From the NCBI GenBank assembly GCA_905221205.1, contig CAJNCG010000002.1, positions 1 through 64,000 on the forward strand: DNA of 64,000 bases, written 5' to 3'. How positions within the stretch are numbered: position 1 is the first letter of the stretch; the number at the start of each line of letters is the position of its first letter. The notes under the pieces were generated by a model that searched no databases, had not been told where the DNA came from, and saw only the letters and a program-made list of their open reading frames with translations. The position numbers and the translations under genes were made by a program. The stretch is from a bacterium. GTDB lineage: Bacteria > Bacillota > Bacilli > Lactobacillales > Streptococcaceae. Of this stretch, positions 10,679-20,463 are shown one piece after another.

Positions 10679-10705
10679 CAAAAGGGTTGGAATTTTTTTC
10701 CAACC
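10679..10705 (-). terminator. Intrinsic terminator of ychF
   Basis: GGTTGGAA / TTCCAACC inverted repeat with a 5-base A/T loop (10685-10705), followed on the minus strand by CCCTTTTGGCTTTTG. The T tract is imperfect. Confidence 0.75.
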
Positions 10706-10730
10706 TAATTGATACTATTCATTAAATTTT

Positions 10731-11846
10731 TTAGACATTAAAGCGGAATTCCATGATATCGCCGTCTTGGACGATATATTCTTTTCCTTCTTCACGCAAA
10801 CGTCCAGCTTCTTTTACGGCCTTTTCAGATCCGTATTTTACTAGATCCTCATATGACATGGTTACTGCACGAATAAAGCCTTTTTCAAAGTCTGAGTGAA
10901 TAATACCAGCTGCTTGTGGAGCCTTCATACCACGTTTGAAGGTCCAAGCACGAACTTCTTTTTCACCAGCTGTGAAGTAAGTTCCAAGTCCAAGTAAGTG
11001 ATAAGCTGCACGAGTCAACTTGTCAACGCCTGATTCTGTCAATCCAAGTGCTTCAAGAAATTCTTGCTTGTCTTCATCGTCTAACTCAGAAATTTCTTCC
11101 TCAGCACGCGCAGAAATAACGACTACTTCAGCATTTTCTGTAGCTGCAAATTCACGAATTTGTTTGACATAGTCGATAGAATCTGGATCTGAAACCACAT
11201 CCTCATCTACATTGGCAACATAAAGAACTGGTTTAGTTGTCAAAAGGAAGAGACCTTTGACAACTTTTTGTTCTTCATCTGTAAATTCGATGGTGCGAGC
11301 TGATTTTCCATCTTCAAGCACTGGTTTAATCTTTTGAAGAACATTAAATTCTGCTACTGATTCTTTATCTTTTTGCGTACGTGCCATCTTTTCTACACGC
11401 GCATATCGTTTGTTCACTGATTCTAAATCAGCAAGAATCAATTCCAGATTAATTGTATCAATATCTGCAAGTGGATCCACAAAGGCATCTTCACGTCCTT
11501 GTTCGCGCATCACATTTTCATCATCAAAAGCACGAACTACGTGAACAATCGCATCTACTTCACGAATATTAGCCAAGAATTTATTCCCTAGCCCTTCTCC
11601 TTTTGAAGCTCCTTTTACAATCCCTGCAATATCTGTAAATTCAAATGTTGTTGGCACTGTCTTTTTAGGAGTGATCATTTCAGTCAATTTTTGTAGACGT
11701 TCATCTGGAACTTCCACCATTCCAACGTTTGGATCAATAGTCGCAAATGGGTAGTTCGCTGCCTCTGCTCCTGCTTTTGTAATTGCATTAAATAGTGTTG
11801 ATTTACCAACGTTTGGCAAACCAACGATACCTGCTGTTAAAGCCAT
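10731..11846 (-). CDS. ychF: Ribosome-binding ATPase YchF (OLA1/Obg family)
   Basis: Translation-linked P-loop NTPase that in this family prefers ATP to GTP. G1 motif GLPNVGKS is near residues 8-15, G3 is DIAG, and the usual NKxD is replaced by NVDE (YVANVDED), the family hallmark that loosens guanine specificity. A C-terminal TGS domain ([15 protein letters not shown]) ends the 371-residue protein. It has its own -10 upstream. Confidence 0.97.
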   Translation of the reverse strand: MALTAGIVGLPNVGKSTLFNAITKAGAEAANYPFATIDPNVGMVEVPDERLQKLTEMITPKKTVPTTFEFTDIAGIVKGASKGEGLGNKFLANIREVDAIVHVVRAFDDENVMREQGREDAFVDPLADIDTINLELILADLESVNKRYARVEKMARTQKDKESVAEFNVLQKIKPVLEDGKSARTIEFTDEEQKVVKGLFLLTTKPVLYVANVDEDVVSDPDSIDYVKQIREFAATENAEVVVISARAEEEISELDDEDKQEFLEALGLTESGVDKLTRAAYHLLGLGTYFTAGEKEVRAWTFKRGMKAPQAAGIIHSDFEKGFIRAVTMSYEDLVKYGSEKAVKEAGRLREEGKEYIVQDGDIMEFRFNV

Positions 11847-11882
11847 ATTTTTTCATTCTCCGTTTTCATTTCAATCCCTAAT

Positions 11883-11888
11883 ATTATA
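11883..11888 (-). promoter_or_regulatory. -10 element of ychF
   Basis: TATAAT on the minus strand in the 84-base gap between the DUF951 gene and ychF. A possible TTAGCA -35 lies 18 bases upstream. Confidence 0.6.
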
Positions 11889-11930
11889 ACACAAAAAGGG
11901 AAAACTTGCTAACCCTCTAACTAAGGCTTC

Positions 11931-12125
11931 CTAGTCAATAATTTTATTCATTTTTCGATCAAAATCATAGCGTCCCATCATGACAACATGGTCACAATTA
12001 CTGCATTTTATTTTGATATCTGCTCCTACACGTGTAATTTCCCAACGATTAGCTTTTTTTCCTGTTGACTTTATTGTGCAAGCATGTGGTTTTTTCATTT
12101 CAACAAAATTTCCAACTTGATACAT
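11931..12125 (-). CDS. DUF951 family small zinc-ribbon-like protein
   Basis: The start is the ATG giving MYQVGNFVEMKKPHACTIK, preceded by AAGGAGAG. The longer reading from 12179 would run back through the promoter. The 64-residue protein contains the family pattern KPHAC and KCSNCDHVVMMGR. The three Cys and a His suggest metal binding. It is the SP_0003/YyzM homologue always found between dnaN and ychF; its function is unknown. Confidence 0.85.
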   Translation of the reverse strand: MYQVGNFVEMKKPHACTIKSTGKKANRWEITRVGADIKIKCSNCDHVVMMGRYDFDRKMNKIID

Positions 12126-12147
12126 ACTACTCTCCTTTTCTTTTTCG

Positions 12148-12153
12148 ATTATA
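12148..12153 (-). promoter_or_regulatory. Extended -10 promoter of the DUF951 gene
   Basis: TGATATAAT on the minus strand, 22 bases before the chosen ATG and immediately after the dnaN terminator. Confidence 0.7.
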
Positions 12154-12157
12154 TCAT

Positions 12158-12187
12158 AAAAGAGGCGAGCCAGGCTCAACCTCTTTT
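12158..12187 (-). terminator. Hairpin after dnaN (probable terminator)
   Basis: Stem AAAAGAGG / CCTCTTTT with a second internal stem GAGCC / GGCTC. On the minus strand the right arm ends in TTTT, but the T tract is short, so read-through into the DUF951 gene is likely. Confidence 0.65.
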
Positions 12188-12189
12188 AC

Positions 12190-13326
12190 TTAATTTGTAC
12201 GAACTGGTGTAATGAGTTGCATGAAGTCCTCGTCAGTATCTGCTGGCACAAGAGTAAATGGGCGAACAGCTGAGATAAAACTAATGGTCACCTTTTCGCT
12301 ATTTAAAGCTTTAAGAGAATCAATCAAATAAGTTGGGTTGAAACTAATGGTCAAATCTTCACCAGTAACCTGCTCTGTATCGATTTCTTCGTTTACTTTA
12401 CCAACTTCTGGAGAATGAACATGGGCGCTAACAATACCACCTTTAATTTCAAGCTTCACAGTACCATTTTGAGTTGCACTTGATAAAAGGCGAGCACGCT
12501 CCATTGACTGACGTAAGTTTATAACATCAAAAGTAATTGTAGTGTTAAAATCTGTTGGAATTAAACGATCTGTATCAGGATAGTTACCTTCTAACAAACG
12601 AGTATAGAAGCTAATATTTTCACTTCTAAAGAGGATTTGATTGTTAGCAAAGAAAATCTCCACAGTTTCAATATCATCTGTAAATACCGCTGAAAATTCG
12701 CGTAGAGAACGGCTCGGAATTACAACATCAAAATCATCACTATTTTTCTCAAGCGTTAATTTTTTCTGGCTTAGACGATGAGAGTCTGTAGCTACTGTTT
12801 TTAGCTCCTTGTGTTGGCTCAATACGAAGTGGACACCTGTTAAAATTGGACGACTTTCTTGTGTACTTGCCGCAAAAGCTGTTTCATTGATAATTTTCTT
12901 GAGTAATTTTGTTTCAAGAACTAAAGGAGTACTAGCTGAAATTTCTTGGATTCGTGGATATTGTTCGCTATCTTTTCCTTTTAGGGTAATTTCTGATTTG
13001 CCGCTGGTTAAAACAATTTGATTTTGTTCAATTTCTTTAAAATCAAGAGTCACATCAGGTAGACTAGATACCACATTGATGAAGAAAGAAGCTTCAAGAA
13101 GAATCGAACCTAAAGAAGTAATTAACAAACCAGCATCTTCATTTTTTTGAGAAATAAAATTTTCAATTGAAATTTGACCATTTGAACCAATTAAAGTAAC
13201 ACCTTCATTGGTTACGTCAATTTTTAAGGTTGATAAAATAGGAATGGCATTTTTAGAACTAATAGCTCTTTTAGTTGTATTCAATGCTTGTAGAAATAAA
13301 TTTTTATTAATTGAAAAATGAATCAT
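12190..13326 (-). CDS. dnaN: DNA polymerase III beta sliding clamp
   Basis: The 378-residue clamp begins MIHFSINKNLFLQAL and ends with the standard LITPVRTN tail. It tethers the replicative polymerase and other clamp-binding proteins to DNA. It lies 158 bases downstream of dnaA, the usual order, with DnaA boxes in the gap. Confidence 0.98.
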   Translation of the reverse strand: MIHFSINKNLFLQALNTTKRAISSKNAIPILSTLKIDVTNEGVTLIGSNGQISIENFISQKNEDAGLLITSLGSILLEASFFINVVSSLPDVTLDFKEIEQNQIVLTSGKSEITLKGKDSEQYPRIQEISASTPLVLETKLLKKIINETAFAASTQESRPILTGVHFVLSQHKELKTVATDSHRLSQKKLTLEKNSDDFDVVIPSRSLREFSAVFTDDIETVEIFFANNQILFRSENISFYTRLLEGNYPDTDRLIPTDFNTTITFDVINLRQSMERARLLSSATQNGTVKLEIKGGIVSAHVHSPEVGKVNEEIDTEQVTGEDLTISFNPTYLIDSLKALNSEKVTISFISAVRPFTLVPADTDEDFMQLITPVRTN

Positions 13327-13389
13327 GGATTCTCCTTTATTTATTTTTAGTATTAGAAAGATAATAGTAATAATAGAGTCTGTGAAATC

Positions 13390-13482
13390 TGTGGAAAACA
13401 GACTAAAAGTAAGTCATATCAAGTTTTTTGGATTGTTTAAAAAATGTGGATAAAAAAGATAAAAAAGCGAAAGTTATCCACA
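13390..13482. promoter_or_regulatory. DnaA-box cluster between dnaA and dnaN
   Basis: TTATCCACA (13474-13482) and its inverse TGTGGATAA (13445-13453) match the consensus exactly; TGTGGAAAA (13390-13398) has one mismatch. The cluster is the dnaA-dnaN half of the bipartite origin arrangement and may also tune dnaN expression. Confidence 0.88.
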
Positions 13483-13484
13483 AG

Positions 13485-14846
13485 TTATTTTATTTTCTTT
13501 TTGATTGATTCAATTTCTAAACGTAAATTATCGTCTTCATCAATCAAAGATTTAATTTTTGCATGGGCATGAATGACTGTTGTATGATCTTTTCCTCCAA
13601 ACTCCTTCCCAATTTTTGGAAGACTATTATCTGTTAATTCTCTAGATAAATACATGGCTACTTGACGGGCCAAAACAATATTTTGAAGTCGTCTGCTTCC
13701 CTTCATTTCTTTGACACTAACACCATAGAAGTTCCCTACTTCAGTTTGGATTTTATCAATTGGAATGACGAGGATTTGGCTAACATCTTGTTTTCGAGCT
13801 CTAATAGCTTCTGCAGCAACATCAATCGTAATATCTTTGATTTTCTTTACTCTAGCAACTAAGGTGATGTCATTAATTGCTCCCTCAAGGTCTCGAACAT
13901 TTGAATCAAATTGACCTGCTAAGTATTCTAAAGTATCGTTTTGGAAATTATAGCCTAAATGTTCTGTTTTACTTTGTAAAATGGCAATACGAGTTTCAAA
14001 TTCAGGAGGTGTAATATGCTGGGTTAATCCCCAACTAAAGCGCGTGACAAGTCTTTCCTCAAGCCCTTCCAGATGTTTTGGACTTCTGTCACTAGTTAGG
14101 ACAATTTGTTTTTGCTTGTCGTGAAGGGCATTAAAGGTATTGAAAAATTCTTCTTGTGTTGCAACTTTTTTACCACTTAAAGATTGAATATCATCAATCA
14201 GTAAAAGATCAAGGCTACGGTAAGTTTTTTTAAACTTTTCCATTTCTCCTAGTCTTAAGTGATCTAGGAAGTCATTAATAAAGCTTTCAGCAGGGATGTA
14301 TTTAACACGCGCATCAGGAATATTTTTTAGAATTTCATTACCAATAGCGTTTAATAAGTGAGTCTTGCCGAGCCCAGGTCCTCCATAGATAAAAAGAGGA
14401 TTATAGGTCAAAGCAAGATCTTCTGAAACAGCTAAAGCAGCAGATTTTGCCCAAACATTTCCATCACCTTGTATAAAATTATCAAAGGTATATTTTTCTT
14501 TTAACCCAGTATCTGAATAAGGAATAGAGGCTAATTTTGAACTATAGTCATAAAGAGTTGAATTTGTAGCTTCTTCAACTTGTGATATAGTCGTATCTTG
14601 AGGTTTTGTGAAAATATAGTGGGGAGTTATTTCAGCATCATAAATCTCAAAACCAGCTACTACAATGATATCTTTTAGTTGTTTTTCCCAGACCATTTCC
14701 ATTTCAGATCGTGGTAAAAATATAGTGGCAACATTTTCCTCTACCTTGATGAGTTCAGCTTGAATAGCATAGAAATCATACATGGATCGAGTCAGTCTTT
14801 CTTGTGCAAATTCTAATATACGATTCCAAAATTGTTTTTCTTTCAA
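13485..14846 (-). CDS. dnaA: Chromosomal replication initiator DnaA
   Basis: AAA+ initiator that binds TTATCCACA boxes and melts the origin. The 453 residues comprise an N-terminal interaction domain, the ATPase with Walker A GPGLGKTH (about 155) and Walker B LLLIDDIQ, and domain IV with the DnaA-box recognition signature [11 protein letters not shown]. The ribosome site is AAGGAGGAGG. Confidence 0.99.
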   Translation of the reverse strand: MKEKQFWNRILEFAQERLTRSMYDFYAIQAELIKVEENVATIFLPRSEMEMVWEKQLKDIIVVAGFEIYDAEITPHYIFTKPQDTTISQVEEATNSTLYDYSSKLASIPYSDTGLKEKYTFDNFIQGDGNVWAKSAALAVSEDLALTYNPLFIYGGPGLGKTHLLNAIGNEILKNIPDARVKYIPAESFINDFLDHLRLGEMEKFKKTYRSLDLLLIDDIQSLSGKKVATQEEFFNTFNALHDKQKQIVLTSDRSPKHLEGLEERLVTRFSWGLTQHITPPEFETRIAILQSKTEHLGYNFQNDTLEYLAGQFDSNVRDLEGAINDITLVARVKKIKDITIDVAAEAIRARKQDVSQILVIPIDKIQTEVGNFYGVSVKEMKGSRRLQNIVLARQVAMYLSRELTDNSLPKIGKEFGGKDHTTVIHAHAKIKSLIDEDDNLRLEIESIKKKIK

Positions 14847-15034
14847 TCCTTCCTCCTCCTTTACTATTTAAAAGTTTAATGCTAGACTTATTTTACCATA
14901 GATAGAAAAAATTTTCCACAAGCTGTGAAAAACAATCCACAATGTTATCTAGTTTTATCCACAGGTTGGGGATAAAATCAGAAACTGTTGATTTATTAAG
15001 CTTTTTACTGAAAAAAATAGTGGATAACCTTGTG
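14847..15034. other. oriC: Replication origin oriC (dnaA-parB intergenic region)
   Basis: This AT-rich gap carries several DnaA boxes: TTATCCACA (14955-14963, exact), TTTTCCACA (14912-14920), CAATCCACA (14933-14941) and the inverse AGTGGATAA (15019-15027). Gene orientation diverges around this region and its surroundings, with replication and segregation genes on both sides. The melting site cannot be placed precisely; the A/T-rich stretch 14970-15018 is a candidate. Confidence 0.9.
14890..14895 (-). promoter_or_regulatory. Extended -10 of the dnaA promoter
   Basis: TGGTAAAAT on the minus strand, 44 bases before the dnaA ATG. DnaA boxes at 14912-14941 lie just upstream, fitting autoregulation by DnaA. 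Confidence 0.6.
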
Positions 15035-15073
15035 AGCTAAAAAAATAAAAGAACAGCCTTATTTCAGGCTGTT
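15035..15073 (-). terminator. Intrinsic terminator overlapping the parB stop
   Basis: AACAGCC / GGCTGTT stem with an 8-base loop. On the minus strand it is followed by CTTTTATTTTTTT. The first arm is inside the last parB codons and the stop codon is in the loop. Confidence 0.9.
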
Positions 15074-15817
15074 GATAATTCTACTGTATTCTTCTTGATT
15101 TGAAAAAGAAATAATGATTTTTCCATTGTCTTTTTTAGACAATTTGATTTTTACGTCTAATCCGAGTAGTTTTTTTAACTGTTCTTCTTCATTTTGTATG
15201 AAATGATCAGTTTTTTGCTGTTTCTTTTGTTTTTTATCTGTCAGAAGAGCTTCTAACTTCCTTACAGAAATGTCTTCCTCTATAATTCGTTGAAAGAAAT
15301 AGTCTTGTTGTTCCTTATTCAACCCAACTAGCGAACGCGCATGAGCTTGTGATAGTTTGCCACTTTCTACTTCTGAGAGGATCGGTTCTGGTAAGGAAAG
15401 CAAACGAATGGAGTTACTGATATAGGGACGAGATTTACCCATTTTATCTGCAATTTCAGCATGGGTAAATCCTTTCTCTACGAGAGATTCATAGGCGCGT
15501 GCTTCTTCTATTGGATTCAAATTTTCTCTCTGTAAATTTTCAATGATGGACTGGATCATCATCTCTTGGTCTGAAAGTTGTTTAACAACAGCTGGGATAG
15601 ACGTCAGACCAGCTAAAAGAGAAGCCCGGTAGCGTCTCTCTCCTGCAAGGATTTCATAACCAATAACAGGAGATTGACGAACAATAATCGGTTGAATGAC
15701 CCCATTTTCTTTGATAGACTGTGCTAGTTCATCTAGTTTTTCTCCATCAAATTCTTTTCGAGGTTGATAGGGATTTTTTTGTATATCTGTGATAGAAATC
15801 ATTTCAAATTTTTCCAT
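15059..15817 (-). CDS. parB: Chromosome-partitioning protein ParB (Spo0J)
   Basis: CTP-dependent DNA clamp that loads at parS and spreads, recruiting SMC to the origin. The 252-residue protein has the N-terminal CTPase motif (AGERRYRASLLAG), a helix-turn-helix (THAEIADKMGKSRPYISNSIRLL) and a C-terminal dimer domain. ParA is absent, as usual in streptococci. There is no convincing ribosome site before this ATG; the next Met is residue 6. It lies 57 bases after htrA and probably shares its transcript. Confidence 0.96.
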   Translation of the reverse strand: MEKFEMISITDIQKNPYQPRKEFDGEKLDELAQSIKENGVIQPIIVRQSPVIGYEILAGERRYRASLLAGLTSIPAVVKQLSDQEMMIQSIIENLQRENLNPIEEARAYESLVEKGFTHAEIADKMGKSRPYISNSIRLLSLPEPILSEVESGKLSQAHARSLVGLNKEQQDYFFQRIIEEDISVRKLEALLTDKKQKKQQKTDHFIQNEEEQLKKLLGLDVKIKLSKKDNGKIIISFSNQEEYSRIINSLK

Positions 15818-15845
15818 GATTCTACACTAACACATCTTTTCTTTT

Positions 15846-15865
15846 ATGTAAAGCTTTCTTTACAT
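15846..15865. repeat. Inverted repeat between htrA and parB
   Basis: ATGTAAAG / CTTTACAT with a 4-base loop. It has no T tract on the htrA side, so it is a weak terminator at best. It could be an RNA processing or protein-binding site. Confidence 0.5.
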
Positions 15866-15874
15866 AGATGTCAA

Positions 15875-17119
<1,245 letters not shown>

Positions 17120-17139
17120 AATAAAAGTTTTTCACAGAT

Positions 17140-17148
17140 TGTGGATAA
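17140..17148 (-). promoter_or_regulatory. Consensus DnaA box in the htrA-rlmH gap
   Basis: TGTGGATAA, an exact inverse of TTATCCACA, about 2.2 kb from the main origin cluster and 21 bases upstream of the CiaR box of htrA. Confidence 0.7.
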
Positions 17149-17224
17149 CTTTCTGAAATCTGTGATTTTATAGGTGAAAATTAACCTTTTATTTTGTGAA
17201 TAAGATGTGAAAAAATAGAGAATA

Positions 17225-17233
17225 TGTTAGAAT
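17225..17233 (+). promoter_or_regulatory. Extended -10 promoter of rlmH
   Basis: TGTTAGAAT ends 6 bases before the rlmH ATG. Initiation at the usual distance would begin at or within a base of the start codon, so the mRNA is predicted to be leaderless. Confidence 0.6.
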
Positions 17234-17239
17234 AGAGTC

Positions 17240-17719
17240 ATGAAAATTAAAGTTATAATAGTTGGGAAACTGAAAGAAAAGTATTTAAAAGATGGCATCG
17301 CAGAGTATTCAAAACGAATTTCTCGATTTGCTAAGCTTGAAATGATTGAGCTAGCAGATGAAAAAACACCAGATAAGGCCAGTGAATCAGAAAATCAAAA
17401 AATTTTAGAAATAGAAGGTCAGAGAATTTTATCAAAAGTTGGTGACCGTGATTTTGTTATTGTGTTAGCTATCGAAGGGAAAATGTTCTCCTCGGAAGAA
17501 TTTAGTAAGAAGTTAGAAGAAGCTTCTATAAAAGGATTTTCTACTCTTACCTTTATTATTGGAGGGAGTCTGGGGTTAGCACAGGATGTAAAAAAGAGAG
17601 CCAATCTTTCTGTTAGTTTTGGCCGTTTAACCTTGCCCCATCAGTTAATGAGACTAGTCCTTGTTGAACAAATTTATCGGGCTTTTACAATACAGCAGGG
17701 TTCTCCTTATCATAAATAG
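17240..17719 (+). CDS. rlmH: 23S rRNA pseudouridine-1915 N3-methyltransferase RlmH
   Basis: SPOUT-class methyltransferase that modifies helix 69 of 23S rRNA on the assembled ribosome. The 159 residues have the family start [20 protein letters not shown], the SAM-binding trefoil-knot segment [10 protein letters not shown] and the C-terminal [20 protein letters not shown], RGxPYHK-type tail. No ribosome site is visible before the ATG. Confidence 0.97.
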   Translation: MKIKVIIVGKLKEKYLKDGIAEYSKRISRFAKLEMIELADEKTPDKASESENQKILEIEGQRILSKVGDRDFVIVLAIEGKMFSSEEFSKKLEEASIKGFSTLTFIIGGSLGLAQDVKKRANLSVSFGRLTLPHQLMRLVLVEQIYRAFTIQQGSPYHK

Positions 17720-17723
17720 AAAA

Positions 17724-17752
17724 TTGACTTTCAATTGAATTTTTGATAGAAT
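17724..17752 (+). promoter_or_regulatory. Promoter of tRNA-Arg
   Basis: TTGACT (17724-17729), 17-base spacer, TAGAAT (17747-17752), ten bases before the tRNA. Confidence 0.8.
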
Positions 17753-17762
17753 AACTGTATTA

Positions 17763-17836
17763 GGTCTCATAGCTCAGCTGGATAGAGCATTCGCCTTCTA
17801 AGCGAACGGTCGCAGGTTCGAATCCTGCTGGGATCA
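17763..17836 (+). tRNA. tRNA-Arg (anticodon TCT)
   Basis: 74 bases with acceptor arms GGTCTCA / TGGGATC, anticodon stem TTCGC / GCGAA around CTTCTAA, T stem GCAGG / CCTGC with loop TTCGAAT, and discriminator A. CCA is not encoded. Confidence 0.95.
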
Positions 17837-17846
17837 ATATAGTAGC

Positions 17847-17873
17847 AAAGCTGGGAATTTTCCCAGCTTTTTT
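17847..17873 (+). terminator. Terminator of tRNA-Arg
   Basis: AAAGCTGGGAA / TTCCCAGCTTT hairpin followed by a T run. It insulates comCDE from the tRNA. Confidence 0.92.
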
Positions 17874-17884
17874 CTTAAAAAAGT

Positions 17885-17951
17885 ACACTTGGGGAGAAAA
17901 AAATGACAGTTGAGAGAATTTTATCTAAAATGAAATTCCATTTTGTATAAT
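17885..17951 (+). promoter_or_regulatory. ComE-binding site and promoter of comCDE
   Basis: ACACTTGGG (17885-17893), a 12-base spacer and ACAGTTGAG (17906-17914) form the ComE direct repeat; the second half is a perfect match. The -10 TATAAT is at 17946-17951. There is no -35 hexamer at the usual place, as expected for an activator-dependent promoter. Confidence 0.93.
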
Positions 17952-18000
17952 GGTTTTTGTAAGTTAGCTTACAAGAAAAAAACATTGAGGAGATTTTATT

Positions 18001-18126
18001 ATGAAAAACACAGTTAAATTGGAACAGTTTGTAGCCTTGAAGGAAAAAGACTTGCAAAAGATTCAAGGTGGGGAAAGTAGGCTGCCAAAAATCCTCCGTG
18101 ATTTTATTTTCCCAAGAAAAAAGTAA
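18001..18126 (+). CDS. comC: Competence-stimulating peptide precursor ComC
   Basis: A 41-residue precursor with the double-glycine leader [24 protein letters not shown] and mature pheromone [17 protein letters not shown] (17 residues). Export and cleavage after GG by ComAB is family knowledge. The ribosome site is TGAGGAG. The mature peptide keeps the E1, R3 and RDFI-xxRKK framework of pneumococcal CSP-1 but differs at several residues, so it is probably a distinct pherotype. Confidence 0.97.
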   Translation: MKNTVKLEQFVALKEKDLQKIQGGESRLPKILRDFIFPRKK

Positions 18127-18146
18127 TAAAATAAGGGGAAAGAGTA

Positions 18147-19472
18147 ATGAATTTATTTGGATTTGGGACAGTTATTGGTCATTTTTTAATTATTAGTCAA
18201 AGTTACCGTTTAATTTGTAAAGGTCAAATAAAATCAAAGGAACTATATTTTTTTGGTATCTATACATTACTAGTAGAAGCAGTACTTGAACTTTCCTTTT
18301 ATCTTCTATATTTAGATGAAATAGTGATTGAAAGGTTTTTATTTCCTTTGGGATTATATTCCTATTTTCGATGGATTAAACAGTATGAGAGGGATAGAGG
18401 ACTATTCCTAAGTTTACTACTATCTCTTTTATATGAGAGCACTCATAACTTTCTGTCCGTAACTTTCTCCTCTATAACAGGAGACAATTTTGTTTCACAA
18501 TATCATGACCCATTCTTTTTCGTTGTAACGGTGTTGACCTATTTTGTTGTCTTAAAAATCATTCATTATTTCCATTTGGAGCTAAACTATTTTGACAAAG
18601 ACTATCTATATCCTTTCTTGAAAAAAGTATTTTTTGCTTTATTACTGCTACATATTTTATCTTTCGTTTCAGATATGGTAAGTACGATTAAACATTTGAA
18701 TAGTTTTGGAAGTATTTTATCATCTATCGTCTTTATTTCTCTCCTTTTGACCTTATTTGCAATGAATTCGCATAAAGTTCAAATGGAGAAAGAGATTGCT
18801 TTGAAGCAGAAGAAATTTGAACAGAAGTATTTACAGAATTATACAGATGAAATTGTCGGACTGTATAATGAAATCCGTGGTTTTCGACATGACTATGCTG
18901 GGATGCTTGTCAGTATGCAAATGGCAATTGACAGTGGTAATTTACAGGAAATTGACAGAGTTTACAATGAAGTTTTGGTCAAAGCCAATCACAAACTGCG
19001 TTCAGATAAGTACACTTACTTTGATTTAAACAATATAGAAGATTCAGCTTTACGAAGTTTGGTTGCTCAGTCAATTGTCTATGCTCGAAATAATGGTGTA
19101 GAGTTTACACTGGAAGTAAAAGATATAATTACTAGACTACCAATAGACCTTCTGGATTTGGTTCGTATTATGAGTGTTTTATTGAACAATGCTGTCGAAG
19201 GATCGGCTGATAGTTATAAAAAGCAGATGGAAGTAGCAGTTATTAAGATGGAAACTGAAACAGTGATTGTGATTCAGAATTCATGTAAAATGACGATGAC
19301 TCCTTCAGGAGATCTATTTGCTTTAGGATTCTCTACTAAGGGAAGAAATCGCGGAGTAGGATTAAATAATGTGAAAGAACTACTAGATAAGTACAATAAT
19401 ATTATTTTAGAAACAGAGATGGAAGGCAGTACATTTAGACAAATCATTAGATTTAAGAGGGAATTTGAATGA
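18147..19472 (+). CDS. comD: Competence histidine kinase ComD
   Basis: Membrane receptor for CSP and kinase for ComE. The N-terminal ~210 residues have about six or seven membrane segments and form the pheromone-recognition part, the most allele-variable region. A coiled linker leads to the HPK10-type kinase with the phosphoacceptor His248 (GFRHDYAGML) and ATP-binding motifs (VLLNNAVEGS, GVGLNNV). The 441 residues are full length. It starts 20 bases after comC and overlaps comE by 4 bases. Confidence 0.98.
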   Translation: MNLFGFGTVIGHFLIISQSYRLICKGQIKSKELYFFGIYTLLVEAVLELSFYLLYLDEIVIERFLFPLGLYSYFRWIKQYERDRGLFLSLLLSLLYESTHNFLSVTFSSITGDNFVSQYHDPFFFVVTVLTYFVVLKIIHYFHLELNYFDKDYLYPFLKKVFFALLLLHILSFVSDMVSTIKHLNSFGSILSSIVFISLLLTLFAMNSHKVQMEKEIALKQKKFEQKYLQNYTDEIVGLYNEIRGFRHDYAGMLVSMQMAIDSGNLQEIDRVYNEVLVKANHKLRSDKYTYFDLNNIEDSALRSLVAQSIVYARNNGVEFTLEVKDIITRLPIDLLDLVRIMSVLLNNAVEGSADSYKKQMEVAVIKMETETVIVIQNSCKMTMTPSGDLFALGFSTKGRNRGVGLNNVKELLDKYNNIILETEMEGSTFRQIIRFKREFE

Positions 19473-20221
19473 AAGTTTTAATTTTAGAAGATGTTATTGA
19501 ACATCAAGTGAGACTAGAGAGAATATTGGATGAAATTTCGAAAGAATCGAATATTCCAATATCATACAAGACAACGGGAAAAGTTCGTGAATTTAAGGAA
19601 TATATCGAAAATGATGAAGTAAACCAGCTTTATTTTCTAGATATTGATATTCATGGAATTGAGAAAAAAGGGTTTGAAGTTGCTCAGTTTATTCGTCATC
19701 ACAATCCTTACGCTATTATCGTCTTTATCACAAGTCGATCAGAGTTTGCGACTCTAACCTATAAATACCAGGTATCAGCCTTAGATTTTGTTGATAAGGA
19801 TATCAATGATGAGTTATTTAAGAAGAGAATTGAGCAAAATATCTTCTACACGAAGAGTATGTTACTTGAAAATGAAGATGTTGTAGATTATTTTGACTAC
19901 AATTACAAGGGAAATGATTTAAAAATTCCTTACCATGATATCTTGTATATTGAAACGACAGGTGTCTCTCATAAATTACGCATTATTGGTAAGAATTTTG
20001 CCAAAGAGTTTTACGGTACCATGACAGATATTCAGGAAAAGGATAAACATACCCAGCGATTTTATTCTCCTCATAAGTCATTTTTGGTAAATATAGGCAA
20101 TATCAAAGAAATTGACCGAAAGAATCTAGAAGTTGTTTTCTATGAAGACCATCGCTGTCCTATTTCAAGGTTAAAAATTAGAAAGTTGAAAGATATTTTA
20201 GAGAAAAAATCTCAAAAGTAA
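19469..20221 (+). CDS. comE: Competence response regulator ComE
   Basis: A 250-residue regulator with an N-terminal receiver (phosphoacceptor Asp58 in YFLDIDIHG) and a C-terminal LytTR DNA-binding domain (HKLRIIGKNFAKEFYG, FYSPHKSFLVN). Phosphorylated ComE activates comCDE, comX and other early genes through the direct repeats seen at 17885 and 656. The stop codon is one base before the -35 of the downstream tRNA promoter. Confidence 0.98.
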   Translation: MKVLILEDVIEHQVRLERILDEISKESNIPISYKTTGKVREFKEYIENDEVNQLYFLDIDIHGIEKKGFEVAQFIRHHNPYAIIVFITSRSEFATLTYKYQVSALDFVDKDINDELFKKRIEQNIFYTKSMLLENEDVVDYFDYNYKGNDLKIPYHDILYIETTGVSHKLRIIGKNFAKEFYGTMTDIQEKDKHTQRFYSPHKSFLVNIGNIKEIDRKNLEVVFYEDHRCPISRLKIRKLKDILEKKSQK

Positions 20222-20249
20222 TTGACAATTAGCAAGAAATTGATATAAT
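20222..20249 (+). promoter_or_regulatory. Promoter of tRNA-Glu/tRNA-Asn
   Basis: TTGACA (20222-20227), 16-base spacer, TATAAT (20244-20249) with an upstream TGA. The -35 begins immediately after the comE stop codon. Confidence 0.88.
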
Positions 20250-20272
20250 GGTTATATCTGCTACAGATAGAA

Positions 20273-20344
20273 GGTCCGTTGGTCAAGGGGTTAAGACACC
20301 GCCTTTTCACGGCGGTAACACGGGTTCGAATCCCGTACGGACTA
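20273..20344 (+). tRNA. tRNA-Glu (anticodon TTC)
   Basis: 72 bases with acceptor GGTCCGT / ACGGACT, anticodon stem CCGCC / GGCGG around TTTTCAC and the T loop TTCGAAT. The 5' end is identical to the partial copy at 1-23. Confidence 0.96.
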
Positions 20345-20349
20345 TTTTA

Positions 20350-20423
20350 TCCGCCATAGCTCAGTTGGTAGTAGCGCATGACTGTTAATCATGATGTCGT
20401 AGGTTCGAGTCCTACTGGCGGAG
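20350..20423 (+). tRNA. tRNA-Asn (anticodon GTT)
   Basis: 74 bases with acceptor TCCGCCA / TGGCGGA, discriminator G and anticodon loop CTGTTAA. It follows tRNA-Glu by 5 bases and shares its transcript. Confidence 0.95.
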
Positions 20424-20433
20424 TATAGATAAA

Positions 20434-20461
20434 AGGGAACACAGTTGTGTTCCTCTTTTTG
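20434..20461 (+). terminator. Terminator of the tRNA-Glu/Asn operon
   Basis: GGAACACA / TGTGTTCC hairpin followed by TCTTTTT. It lies between the tRNAs and the convergent tetR-type gene. Confidence 0.9.
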
Positions 20462-20463
20462 TA

